Shown one piece after another: positions 9,382 through 17,693 of a stretch of 64,000 nucleotides of DNA. Each line of letters starts with the position of its first letter. Position 1 is the stretch's first letter. Source of the stretch: Bordetella parapertussis (GTDB lineage: Bacteria; Pseudomonadota; Gammaproteobacteria; Burkholderiales; Burkholderiaceae_B); the NCBI GenBank assembly GCA_945897365.1, contig CAMDFD010000007.1, forward strand, positions 93,635 through 157,634. The letters run 5' to 3'. The notes below the pieces were generated by a model. That model saw nothing but the letters and a program-made list of their open reading frames with translations. It searched no databases and was not told where the DNA came from. Position numbers and translations under genes: made by a program.

Positions 9382-10353
9382 ATGTTCAATACATTTAAGA
9401 CGTTATCAGTCGGCGTATCACTTGTGGTGTCAATGGCCAGTGCAGCGGCTCAGGGTTTTCCTCAAAAGCCTATCACGCTCATCGTGCCTGTTGCTGCGGG
9501 CGGCACGACAGATATTGCAGGGCGAATCTTGGCCAATCAGCTCAAGGATGTGCTGGGTCAGGTGGTCATCGTAGAAAACAAACCAGGCGCGAGTGGCGGA
9601 ATTGGTAATTCATACGTGGCCCGCGCTAATCCCGATGGCTATACGCTTGTGCTCGCCTATGAGGGCTTTAACACGGGCAATCCGGCATTGGCTAAGAGTT
9701 TGCCTTGGGATCCTGTCAAGAGTTTCACGCCCATCGCAGAAGTGATCAGAGGTCCCCACTTAGTGCTCGTGCCCAAGGACTCACCGATCAAGGATTTGAA
9801 AGGTTTGGTAGAGTTTGCGCGGGCTAATCCTGGCAAGTTGAATTACGCCTCCTCTGGTGTAGGTTCTATTCAGCATCTTGGTGCGGAATTGCTTCAGCTC
9901 AATACCAAGACCAAGATGGTCCATGTGCCCTATGCTGGCGCAGCGCCTGCAATGAAGGATTTGCTCGCGGGTCGGATTGATTTATTCATCACCACACCAC
10001 CGACTGCGATGGGACACCTCAAGGCTGGTACCTTGCGCGCCTTGGCCATCACCAGTGAGAAGCGTCATCCCATGTTGCCTGATGTGCCCACGACCGCTGA
10101 AGCGGGCTTGCCTGAGTTTCAGTTAGATGCATGGTTCACCGTTTTTGGTCCTGCGAATATGCCAGAGCCCGTGGTTAAGAAACTGACTGAGGCAATGAAG
10201 ACCGTCATCACCTCACCACAGTTTGTTAAGCAAATGAACGAGCAAGGCGCGACTGCCAGCTATCGCTCCCCCAAAGAAATCGCTGATATTGTCAATGTTG
10301 ATTTGAAAAAATGGGCTGATGTTGTCAAAGCTGCAGGCATCAAAGCGGAGTAG
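9382..10353 (+). CDS. Bug/TctC-type periplasmic solute receptor (copy 1)
   Basis: This is a receptor of the tripartite tricarboxylate transporter family (Bug proteins), which capture small carboxylates in the periplasm for a TctA-TctB permease. Sec signal peptide: residues 1-24, with cleavage after ASAAAQ. Loop 1 VPVAAGGTTDIAGR and loop 2 NPDGYTLVL are the ligand-binding loops of the family, and the lobe-two motifs (HVPYAGAAPAMKDLLAGRIDL) are intact. The ATG is preceded by TTTTGGAGAA. It is 180 bp after the ligase and directly followed by a TauD dioxygenase and an SDR, so its ligand is probably the substrate of that island. No permease gene is nearby. Confidence 0.92.
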   Translation: MFNTFKTLSVGVSLVVSMASAAAQGFPQKPITLIVPVAAGGTTDIAGRILANQLKDVLGQVVIVENKPGASGGIGNSYVARANPDGYTLVLAYEGFNTGNPALAKSLPWDPVKSFTPIAEVIRGPHLVLVPKDSPIKDLKGLVEFARANPGKLNYASSGVGSIQHLGAELLQLNTKTKMVHVPYAGAAPAMKDLLAGRIDLFITTPPTAMGHLKAGTLRALAITSEKRHPMLPDVPTTAEAGLPEFQLDAWFTVFGPANMPEPVVKKLTEAMKTVITSPQFVKQMNEQGATASYRSPKEIADIVNVDLKKWADVVKAAGIKAE

Positions 10354-10361
10354 TGATCACT

Positions 10362-11186
10362 ATGGATGTCAAAAAACTAACGGGAACGATTGGCGCGGAG
10401 CTTTTGGGTGTTGATCTCTCGAAGGACCTGTCCGCAGCGACTGTTAAAGATGTTCGCCAGGCTTTGCTCGACAATCTGGTGATCTTTTTTCGCGACCAAA
10501 CTCTAACGCCTGAGCAGCAGATTGCTTTCGTTGAAAAGTTTGGTCCGATCAGCACAACCCCCGTCTATCAAACGCATGAAAAGTACCCTCAGATCATGCC
10601 AGTGGTGAAAGAAGTCACCGACAAGGATGTGATCGGTGATACCTGGCACACGGACGAGACCTACCATCCACAGCCACCGCTGGGTTCGGTGCTCTATGCA
10701 CGCGAAGTCCCTAAGGTAGGCGGTGATACGCTCTGGGCCAATCAGTATCTAGCCTATGAGCGGCTGTCCGAGGCGATGAAAAAGCAGCTTGAGGGTTTGC
10801 ATGCTATCCACTCCAACGATTTTCTGAATGCCAATGCGCGACTACGCAACAGCACGCGTTCAACCAAACTGCGTGAGGACGTGGGTCGTATCGACAGCCG
10901 TCATCCTGTTGTGCGTACGCATGATGAAACGGGGCGCAAGAGTTTGTTTGTGAATCAGCCTTTTACGTTCTGCTTCGAAGGGATGACGCGCGACGAGAGC
11001 TTGCCGCTGCTTCAATATTTATATCAGGTCAGCCATAAGCCTGAGTTGACCTGTCGCTTCCGTTGGCAGCCGGGCTCGATGGCGTTTTGGGATAATCGTT
11101 GCACCATGCACTATGCCATCAATGACTATCCTGGTCAACGTCGTGAAATGCACCGCATCACCATTCAAGGCGTAAGCCCGACATGA
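10362..11186 (+). CDS. TauD/TfdA family dioxygenase
   Basis: A 274-residue protein close in length to taurine dioxygenase. Iron ligands His96 and Asp98 lie in WHTDETY, and the distal His250 is in the WDNR..MHYA motif; Arg265 in MHRITI is positioned for 2-oxoglutarate. The frame also has a GTG at 10353, but the ATG at 10362 sits 11 bases after GGAG and is the more likely start. TauD/TfdA enzymes hydroxylate sulfonates, phenoxyacetates or related acids, and the ligand cannot be read here. The 3' end overlaps the SDR gene by 4 bp. Confidence 0.88.
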   Translation: MDVKKLTGTIGAELLGVDLSKDLSAATVKDVRQALLDNLVIFFRDQTLTPEQQIAFVEKFGPISTTPVYQTHEKYPQIMPVVKEVTDKDVIGDTWHTDETYHPQPPLGSVLYAREVPKVGGDTLWANQYLAYERLSEAMKKQLEGLHAIHSNDFLNANARLRNSTRSTKLREDVGRIDSRHPVVRTHDETGRKSLFVNQPFTFCFEGMTRDESLPLLQYLYQVSHKPELTCRFRWQPGSMAFWDNRCTMHYAINDYPGQRREMHRITIQGVSPT

Positions 11187-11920
11187 GTGATGGACGTTTT
11201 GCGGGAACGGTGACGCTGATCACGGGTGCCAGTAAAGGTATCGGACTCGCGACAGCGCAGCGTATCGCAAAAGATGGCGGGACTGTGATTGGTATCGCTC
11301 GTTCCGCCGAAGGTGTTCAATTTCCCGGTCCGTTCTTTACGGCTGATCTGATCTCAGAGTCAGAAACTGCGCAGGTGCTAGCGCAGATCACTGCGCAGTT
11401 TGAAGTTGATCATCTGGTCAACAATGCGGGCAAGACCACGTCGAGTTTGTTGACGCAAACAACATCCAAAGAGTTCGAAGAAATTTTGCAAATCAACATG
11501 AGGGCACCGATGCAGTGTTTGCAGGCTTGTTTACCTGCGATGGTACGAAAAGGTCGTGGCCGTGTCGTCAATATTTCCAGTCGTGCTGCGTTAGGAATGG
11601 TGAAAAGAACCGCCTATGCTGGCGCCAAGAGTGGTTTGATTGGTATGACGCGCACATGGGCGCTTGAGCTTGGTGCGCAGGGCGTTACAGTGAATGCGGT
11701 CGCACCAGGGCCGGTGGCAACGGAGTTGTATTTAAAAAACAATCCAATGTCGCCCGAGGCGCGCGAGGCTTTTGCTTCACGTATTCCGCTCAAGCGCGTG
11801 GGAACTCCAGAGGAAATCGCAGGCGCGATTACCTATTTCTTGTCCGACGATGCAAGTTTTATCACAGGGCAAGTGCTATATGTCTGTGGTGGTTTGTCGA
11901 TTGGAGCAACGCCAGTATAA
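11183..11920 (+). CDS. SDR family NAD(P)-dependent oxidoreductase
   Basis: A 245-residue classical short-chain dehydrogenase/reductase. It shows the TGASKGIG nucleotide-binding glycine motif near residue 15, NNAGK near 80, the catalytic Ser in NISSRAALG and the YAGAK active-site Tyr-Lys pair, then PG.VATELY. The start overlaps the TauD stop (ATGA). It probably oxidises or reduces the hydroxyl product of the dioxygenase. It is a close relative, by motif, of the SDR at 32158, including the SSRAALG and WALEL segments and the C-terminal GQVLYVCGGL. Confidence 0.9.
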   Translation: MSDGRFAGTVTLITGASKGIGLATAQRIAKDGGTVIGIARSAEGVQFPGPFFTADLISESETAQVLAQITAQFEVDHLVNNAGKTTSSLLTQTTSKEFEEILQINMRAPMQCLQACLPAMVRKGRGRVVNISSRAALGMVKRTAYAGAKSGLIGMTRTWALELGAQGVTVNAVAPGPVATELYLKNNPMSPEAREAFASRIPLKRVGTPEEIAGAITYFLSDDASFITGQVLYVCGGLSIGATPV

Positions 11921-11924
11921 AAAA

Positions 11925-11948
11925 CGGGGCAATCTAAAGATTGCCCCG
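11925..11948 (-). terminator. Rho-independent terminator, convergent genes
   Basis: A perfect 10-bp stem (11925-11934 with 11939-11948) encloses a 4-nt loop. On the minus strand it is followed by six T residues, so it ends the Bug transcript from 12945. On the plus strand it comes right after the SDR stop but has no T run, so it would work less well in that direction. Confidence 0.85.
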
Positions 11949-11970
11949 AATAGATCATACAGCTGGACGT

Positions 11971-12945
11971 TTAGTTTTGTGACAGCCCAGTCTTTTTGAT
12001 GACCGCAGCCCATTTGCTCACTTCGTCTTGCGTTCTCTTTGCGAGTTGCTCCGGTGTATTTGGAGCAGGGGGTAATTCAAAGCCAGCACCTTCGTATGCT
12101 TTTTTGAGTTCATCGGTCGCCAGTGCTTTTTTAACTTCTGTGTTGAGCAGATTGATCACTTCTTTCGGTGTTCCTTTTGGTGCATAGATCGCGAACCATG
12201 CAGACACATCAAAGCCAGGCACGCCAGACTCACTCACAGTAGGAACGCCTGGTGCGAAGGGTGATTGGGCAGCGGAGGTGACAGCGAGCGCACGCAACTT
12301 TTCAGCGCGAACTTGGCCGATTGCCGAGGGTAGATTATCAAACATGGAGTCCACTTGACCACCGACAAGGTCGATCACAGCTGGGCCACTGCCTTTGTAA
12401 GGAACGTGCAGGAGATCGACACCAGCCTGCATTTTGAAAAGTTCGCAGGAAAGGTGGATGGAGGAACCGGCGCCAGAAGAGGCACAAGATGCTTTGCCTG
12501 GGTTTGCCTTAGCGTAAGCGATAAACTCTTTAACGTTTTTGACAGGCAATTTAGGATTGATCACCAAAATATTAGCGATCGTCGTCAACGTGACGATGGG
12601 CGCGAAGTCGGTCAGGATGTCATGGTTCAGTTTTTTGTAGAGTGATTTATTAATCGTGTTGGCGACGGAGCCGACATATAGCGTGTAGCCATCAGGTTTG
12701 GCTTTCGAGACTAGATCAGCAGCGATATTGCTGTTCGCACCTGCACGGTTTTCAACCACAAAGCTCTGTTTAGTTTGCTCGGAGAGAGATTTTGCAACTA
12801 AGCGTGCGACGCGGTCTGTGGCGCCACCGGGGGCATAGCCGACCACGAGCGTGACAGGCTTATTAGGGTAGGCTTGAGCGTGCGCAGCGCCTGCGGTTAA
12901 TACAAAAGTCGCCGCAATGGCGCTCGCCAAGGGTAGAAATTTCAT
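11971..12945 (-). CDS. Bug/TctC-type periplasmic solute receptor (copy 2)
   Basis: A 324-residue receptor with a Sec signal peptide ending in GAAHAQ. The first ligand loop is VGYAPGGATDRVAR and the second KPDGYTLYVG; the lobe-two motif HVPYKGSGPAVIDLVGGQVD is intact. The open frame extends to a TTG at 12957, but the ATG at 12945 is preceded by TTTGGAGTCC at good spacing and gives a clean signal peptide. It is a single-gene unit, convergent with the SDR and closed by the terminator at 11925. The neighbour upstream is an amidohydrolase on the same strand. Confidence 0.92.
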   Translation of the reverse strand: MKFLPLASAIAATFVLTAGAAHAQAYPNKPVTLVVGYAPGGATDRVARLVAKSLSEQTKQSFVVENRAGANSNIAADLVSKAKPDGYTLYVGSVANTINKSLYKKLNHDILTDFAPIVTLTTIANILVINPKLPVKNVKEFIAYAKANPGKASCASSGAGSSIHLSCELFKMQAGVDLLHVPYKGSGPAVIDLVGGQVDSMFDNLPSAIGQVRAEKLRALAVTSAAQSPFAPGVPTVSESGVPGFDVSAWFAIYAPKGTPKEVINLLNTEVKKALATDELKKAYEGAGFELPPAPNTPEQLAKRTQDEVSKWAAVIKKTGLSQN

Positions 12946-13066
12946 AGTGGACTCCAAAGATTAAATAAACCAGAGCGGAATAGGAAGGCCAAGTCGCTCA
13001 TAGACAAGCTTACTATGCTAACTATTTTTGATGCTTTATAGCTATGGAGTTTACCCTGTGTAGACG

Positions 13067-13963
13067 CTAAAAATCGTACAAGTGAGCGGCATTGTCGACG
13101 AGTACTTTTTTGACGGTAGCAGGATCACCCGCCCATTGAGCAATACGTGTCAGGGCGGTGAAGTCGTCTTCGGGCCTGAAGTATTCGATGACCTTTGGGT
13201 CGCGTTTGACCCCTTTAGGAGGCATGGGGTGTGGCCAGTCAGTGCCCCACACCATTCGGTCTGGGTTGGCATTGATGAGTGCGCGCGCAAAAGCTTCGCC
13301 ATCTGGATAGCCAGGAAGCTCCGAGATGCGATAGGGCGCGGAAAGTTTGACATAGACTTTGCCGGACTGAACGAGGCTGCACAGTGCATCAAAGCCAGGT
13401 TGGCTCTGGGGTTTACTGGCATCGAGTTTGCCGAAATGATCGACCACCAGTGGGGTAGGTAGCGCACGAATCGTATCTTGCATGCCCGCAATCACGTCAA
13501 GATTGGTGTAGACCTGAACGTGCCAGCCAAGTGGCGCGACCTGCTCGGCAGCTGCTCGAAGTTGTTTTGCGGCAGATGCTGGATCGTTATGCCCATGTGT
13601 TTCTAAGTTGACACGGACACCCCTCACGCCTGCGGAATGAAACTTTTTTAAAGTCTCGAGAGTAAAGCTCTCATCGATGACGGCGACGCCACGGCCACGC
13701 GCGGGTCCCCAAGACTCAAGCGCATACAGCATGCTGGTGTTGTCGGTACCGTAGGGGCTTGGGTGTGCCAGGACCACACGATCAACACCCATTGCCATGT
13801 GCAAGGCATCCAGTGCCTCGAGGGTCGCGATCGCAGGCGTGTAATTGCGCTTTGCAGCAAAAGGGAATTGTTCGGCGGGCGGGAAAATATGGGTGTGGCA
13901 ATCACAGATGCCAGCAAGGCCGAGTTTCTGAAAGCCGGAGGGGATCGTAAAAGGGGGTTGCAT
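13067..13963 (-). CDS. Amidohydrolase family protein (2-pyrone-4,6-dicarboxylate-lactonase-like)
   Basis: A TIM-barrel metal-dependent hydrolase of about 298 residues. The barrel begins with CDCHTHIFP (first metal-ligand pair), followed by FPFAAKRNYTP, and ends with WGTDWPHP, whose Asp is the usual catalytic metal ligand or base. This combination is typical of the LigI-like lactonase group. The chosen ATG at 13963 starts MQPPFTIP; a TTG at 13993 extends it by ten residues and neither has a clear ribosome site. It probably opens a lactone or cyclic ester of an aromatic degradation intermediate (inference). It lies next to a Bug receptor on the same strand. Confidence 0.82.
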   Translation of the reverse strand: MQPPFTIPSGFQKLGLAGICDCHTHIFPPAEQFPFAAKRNYTPAIATLEALDALHMAMGVDRVVLAHPSPYGTDNTSMLYALESWGPARGRGVAVIDESFTLETLKKFHSAGVRGVRVNLETHGHNDPASAAKQLRAAAEQVAPLGWHVQVYTNLDVIAGMQDTIRALPTPLVVDHFGKLDASKPQSQPGFDALCSLVQSGKVYVKLSAPYRISELPGYPDGEAFARALINANPDRMVWGTDWPHPMPPKGVKRDPKVIEYFRPEDDFTALTRIAQWAGDPATVKKVLVDNAAHLYDF

Positions 13964-14072
13964 GGTCGTGTCTGAGATTAATAGTATCGACAATGAATAC
14001 TAACCATAAATCGATCTTGAGTCGACGCCGCTAAAATAACAGTTTTAACTAAAATTTTTTTGAGACAAAAAA

Positions 14073-14945
14073 ATGAGCAACATTAAAAAACTAGGGTTCA
14101 TTGGATTAGGCGTGATGGGTGAACCCATGTGCCGTAATCTGGCGGTCAAACAAGCGATTTCCGTACTCGCCTATGATACGCAACAAGCACCACTGCAGCG
14201 ATTGGGCCAAGCCATTGTTGCTGCGAAATCTGTCGGCCAAGTCATGCGTGACGTTGATCTGGTGTTTTTATCTTTGCCTTCGGGAGAGGTAGTGGCTAAG
14301 ATTTGCGAACAAGCAGACGGGCTACTGGAAAATTGTCGTGCAGGTCAGATTGTTGTGGATCTGAGCACTTCTCCGGTTGAGCTGACGCGTGAGCTTTACG
14401 AAAAGTTTAAAGAAAAAGGGGTGTTGTTAATCGATGCACCTGTTGCGCGTACCCGTGCCGCAGCTGAGTCCGGCACGCTTTCAATCATGGTCGGTGCTCT
14501 AGAAGCAGAGTTTGCGCAAATCAAGCCTTATCTTGCAACTTTTGCGACTGAAATCACTCTTTGCGGGCCAGTGGGTAGCGGGCAGGTTGTCAAAATTTTG
14601 AACAATATGGTCTTGTTCGAAACTGTCGCAGCATTATCCGAAGCACGCGCGATCGCTCAGAAGGCCGGTGTGGACCCTAAAAAGTTATTTGAGACCTTGG
14701 CGCTCGGATCGGCGGATAGTTTTGCTCTTAGAAATCATGGCCTAAAAGCCATCATTCCAGGCGACTTTCCTGAACGTGCTTTTTCTGTTGAGTATGCTGC
14801 GAAAGATTTGCGCTACGCCTTGGATCTCGCAGAGCAAACAAACGTCGATGCCGCAGGCGCGCGCAATGTTCGTCGACTGTTCGAACTTGCTATAGCGCGC
14901 GGAGATGGTGCGTTATATCACCCGGTCATCAGCAGAGTGCTTTGA
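14073..14945 (+). CDS. Beta-hydroxyacid dehydrogenase (3-hydroxyisobutyrate-dehydrogenase-like)
   Basis: A 290-residue NAD(P)-dependent oxidoreductase of the 6-phosphogluconate/3-hydroxyisobutyrate dehydrogenase family. The dinucleotide motif is GFIGLGVMGEPM at residues 8-19. The family segment DAPVARTRAAAESGTL stands in the place of the substrate-binding DAPVSGG loop, and the catalytic Lys lies in GSGQVVKILNN. The DAPVARTRAAA loop departs from the more usual DAPVSGG, so the substrate may differ from 3-hydroxyisobutyrate. It is divergent from the amidohydrolase and its end overlaps the convergent GTPase gene by 17 bp. Confidence 0.88.
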   Translation: MSNIKKLGFIGLGVMGEPMCRNLAVKQAISVLAYDTQQAPLQRLGQAIVAAKSVGQVMRDVDLVFLSLPSGEVVAKICEQADGLLENCRAGQIVVDLSTSPVELTRELYEKFKEKGVLLIDAPVARTRAAAESGTLSIMVGALEAEFAQIKPYLATFATEITLCGPVGSGQVVKILNNMVLFETVAALSEARAIAQKAGVDPKKLFETLALGSADSFALRNHGLKAIIPGDFPERAFSVEYAAKDLRYALDLAEQTNVDAAGARNVRRLFELAIARGDGALYHPVISRVL

Positions 14946-16296
14946 CCAGAGTATCCAGCGCATGTTCGCGCGCGGGGTTGTGAGTAAAGTTTTCGCTAAT
15001 AGAAGACCATTCTGGATGGGCGCGCGCCAGAGCAATGGTCTGGGTCAGCGCAGGACTCTCAAGCGAAAGATGAGGGGCTTGCTCTAGGCGCAGCGGGGTC
15101 AAGGCGGCGTGACCACGGTGCTCCAGGCCATTTATGAGTTGCATCTGTCGAAGCACCAGAATCTGCAGAATCGACTGATCAACAGTCAATTCTCTAAAGC
15201 CACGCATTTTTCCAAGAACTCGACTTCCCCAACGGTCAACGACTTTTAACGCGCCTCCGGCAACCGCCCCGATCGCCATCCCAGTGCCAAGGCTCAGTCC
15301 TGCGCTCAACACGTCAACGGTCGCACCCAACGTTGCACCCGCTGCAATACCCATACCTACATGCACGCCAAAGTTTTGAAGTGCTTGAGGACTGAAAAGG
15401 TCAAGGTCCCAACGTCCTTCAGTCAAAGAAAGGGGCGTTGAGAGGAAGTCATCTTGTCGAAATTGAAATAGATTGAGTAAAGCATTGACACAGGCTTGTT
15501 CGCGTTCTCGGACGCGATGTTGTATCGCTATATTTTTTTGAGCAATATCCTCCTCTGAGCCAACACGCATTCGCAAAGATGCGACATCAATGAGCATGTC
15601 TACAATCAGACTAATCGAAGCGACATGTCTGGCCTGCCGCTGTTTGACTGTTTGTTCTTGAAGGGCAGAAAACGTTGCTTGATAGGACGAGAGTAAAAGA
15701 GAAAGCGCTTGATAGAGTTTTTCCTCGCCATCGAGTGGAGGACTCATGCTATCGAAAGATACCGCGGTGTGCAAACCGACGCGCGCTAGCGCATCACGCC
15801 ATTCTTGAGTACGCGAAGCTTGGCTGGCGACAAAATTCAAGACTGGTAAAAGGGGTCTCGCACAGCTCGATAGAATGGCAAGTTCGTCTCGATGTTTGGC
15901 CAGGACAGGCTCACGCACGTCCACGACATACAGTCCGGCATGACACTTTAAGAGTTTGCGCAGGACCCGTGCCTCTTGCTCATATAGAGAGCACGCTTCC
16001 GGACTCTCTAAAAAGAGTTGGATGCGATCGGGACCATCAAGCCGTTGGTTGTGGTTGGACAGCTGCTCAAGATAATCCAGTAAGCCAATGCTGTCTTCGA
16101 TGCCAGGTGTGTCGTAAAGGGTCAGTACAGTTTTAAAGTCGAGTGCCACGGGAGCGGCTTGCACTTGACGGGTTGTTCCGGGCATATCCTCGACTTTGCC
16201 AAAATTCACATCGCGCAGGAGTGTACGAAGCAGGGAAGTTTTTCCAACATTCGTATGCCCGACGACGGCAATTTCTATGGTGGCTTGCTCAGTCAT
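14929..16296 (-). CDS. DUF3482 GTPase domain protein
   Basis: A 455-residue GTP-binding protein. G1 is GHTNVGKTS near residue 14, followed by a switch-1 MPGTTR and the G3 motif DTPGIED near 70. Around residue 335-380 there is a long glycine/alanine-rich hydrophobic stretch (GAVAGGALKVVD at its end), which fits a membrane-inserting hairpin. Its partner immediately upstream encodes a DUF2868 membrane protein. The two overlap by 8 bp, and this pair is recurrent in betaproteobacteria. The start at the ATG at 16296 rather than the longer frame at 16332 is set by that overlap. The cellular role is not established; a membrane-associated function is likely. Confidence 0.85.
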   Translation of the reverse strand: MTEQATIEIAVVGHTNVGKTSLLRTLLRDVNFGKVEDMPGTTRQVQAAPVALDFKTVLTLYDTPGIEDSIGLLDYLEQLSNHNQRLDGPDRIQLFLESPEACSLYEQEARVLRKLLKCHAGLYVVDVREPVLAKHRDELAILSSCARPLLPVLNFVASQASRTQEWRDALARVGLHTAVSFDSMSPPLDGEEKLYQALSLLLSSYQATFSALQEQTVKQRQARHVASISLIVDMLIDVASLRMRVGSEEDIAQKNIAIQHRVREREQACVNALLNLFQFRQDDFLSTPLSLTEGRWDLDLFSPQALQNFGVHVGMGIAAGATLGATVDVLSAGLSLGTGMAIGAVAGGALKVVDRWGSRVLGKMRGFRELTVDQSILQILVLRQMQLINGLEHRGHAALTPLRLEQAPHLSLESPALTQTIALARAHPEWSSISENFTHNPAREHALDTLVKALC

Positions 16297-17686
16297 GATG
16301 GCGCTCCAGCCATTGCATGATGCTCGCGCCATCGTCGCGAACGTAGAGCTCGATATGTGGAAGCTTGCGTAGCTGAGCCATCCAAGCCTCGGTGTGCGCG
16401 TGCGCGACCTGACTGTGTCGCAACCAAAGTAGTGTTCTTTTTGAATAGCCCGAGAGTTCTGCGATTAAGCGCAAGGTGCCACGGTCTGGTGAGTGTCTGG
16501 CATCACAAGCGACGACAAGATTTTGGGGGCGAGCGTTCGACGTGTTTAGAAGAGCTTGTTGACGAGATTCCTTGGAGTCGACAGGACTTGCGAAGCTTAA
16601 GGCAGCTCCGATTCCTGAGGGAGGCCAGTCATCTGTAGGATCGAGTTCGATGGCGATCAAGAGGTGCTCGGTGTTCCACGGATCGTTTTCATTGTCGTTT
16701 CGATCTAACCCCTTTTTAAAAATAGACTCAAGGGGTTGTTTTCCATCTTCCTGAAAAGCGAACGAAGGCATCCTGCTTAGGACAGCACTGTAATAGGGCG
16801 ATGAGAGGTCGGGTTCCAAACGTGAACGTCGCTTGAGTATAAGACCAGACAGCAAAGCTAAAAGCGCTCTGGGTAGTACGCCATAAATGAGCAGACAGCC
16901 TAACAACCACCCCGACCATAGACGTCGAGAGGCTTCAGGATTTTGTTGAGAGACTGAGCTGCTTGCGCGCACTATTTCCTGATCGGGTACGGCCAAGCCA
17001 AACCATTGCGGAACAACAGATAGATATTCAATCCCTCTTACGAACACCTCTGAGGGCAAGACGGTTGTTTCCCAGACAAAATCGTACTGTCGTGTTGATA
17101 AAGCCAAGAGCAACGTGACCGCAGCCGCAACGCTCAGGGTTATCCAGATTAGATGTGTGCCAGTGCTTAGGAGCCAGCGGGTGGCATGGGCTTGATGCCA
17201 GACGCTCCACCATGCTTGAACAGCAAGGCCCATATTTGGACCGCGAGCCAGTTTGCGGGTGAGCCAGGGCCAGAGTTGTACGAGTCGACCACCCGGGGCA
17301 GTCGGTGAGAATAGGGCCAGACACCAAAGAATCAGCGACAGAAAATTCAGCCCTAGCAGTGAAACCAACGCCCAGACGATATTGACAGGTTGCGTCCCGG
17401 TTCCAAGTGCGGTGAGTGCCATGCTTGTTCCGGCGATCAGGGCGATCATCAATATGCAAAAAAAAGCGAACCAACCTGCGGCGTTGAGCTTTGTGATGGT
17501 GGTGGTCAGACCGATTGCATGGCTCAAGGCCTGCGCACGACTGACGACTTTTGCAAGTGGCGAGCGTTCTTGTTGAGCGAGCAGTCGTGCTTTGCTATCG
17601 TCTAGAGGACCCCATTGGCTTTCCCTCAGATGGATCGCCTCGCAGAGCCATACTTGTTTGAACGAAAGTATTTCGCTCTTATTCAT
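16289..17686 (-). CDS. DUF2868 membrane protein
   Basis: A 465-residue protein with several strongly hydrophobic segments between about residues 70 and 290 (for example AGWFAFFCILMIALIAG and LLGLNFLSLILWCLALF). After these comes a soluble C-terminal third containing NLVVACDARHSPDRGTLRLIAEL. The ATG at 17686 is preferred over the longer frame at 17731, which would overlap the MFS gene; the intergenic gap is then 7 bp. It is the partner of the DUF3482 GTPase, with an 8-bp stop/start overlap. The biochemical function is unknown; the pair is probably one membrane complex. Confidence 0.82.
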   Translation of the reverse strand: MNKSEILSFKQVWLCEAIHLRESQWGPLDDSKARLLAQQERSPLAKVVSRAQALSHAIGLTTTITKLNAAGWFAFFCILMIALIAGTSMALTALGTGTQPVNIVWALVSLLGLNFLSLILWCLALFSPTAPGGRLVQLWPWLTRKLARGPNMGLAVQAWWSVWHQAHATRWLLSTGTHLIWITLSVAAAVTLLLALSTRQYDFVWETTVLPSEVFVRGIEYLSVVPQWFGLAVPDQEIVRASSSVSQQNPEASRRLWSGWLLGCLLIYGVLPRALLALLSGLILKRRSRLEPDLSSPYYSAVLSRMPSFAFQEDGKQPLESIFKKGLDRNDNENDPWNTEHLLIAIELDPTDDWPPSGIGAALSFASPVDSKESRQQALLNTSNARPQNLVVACDARHSPDRGTLRLIAELSGYSKRTLLWLRHSQVAHAHTEAWMAQLRKLPHIELYVRDDGASIMQWLERHHD

Positions 17687-17693
17687 GGACAGG

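Noticed and set aside
15675..16136. A 153-codon plus-strand frame inside the DUF3482 GTPase gene
   Set aside because: It is antisense to a gene with clear GTPase motifs; composition is unlike a real protein.
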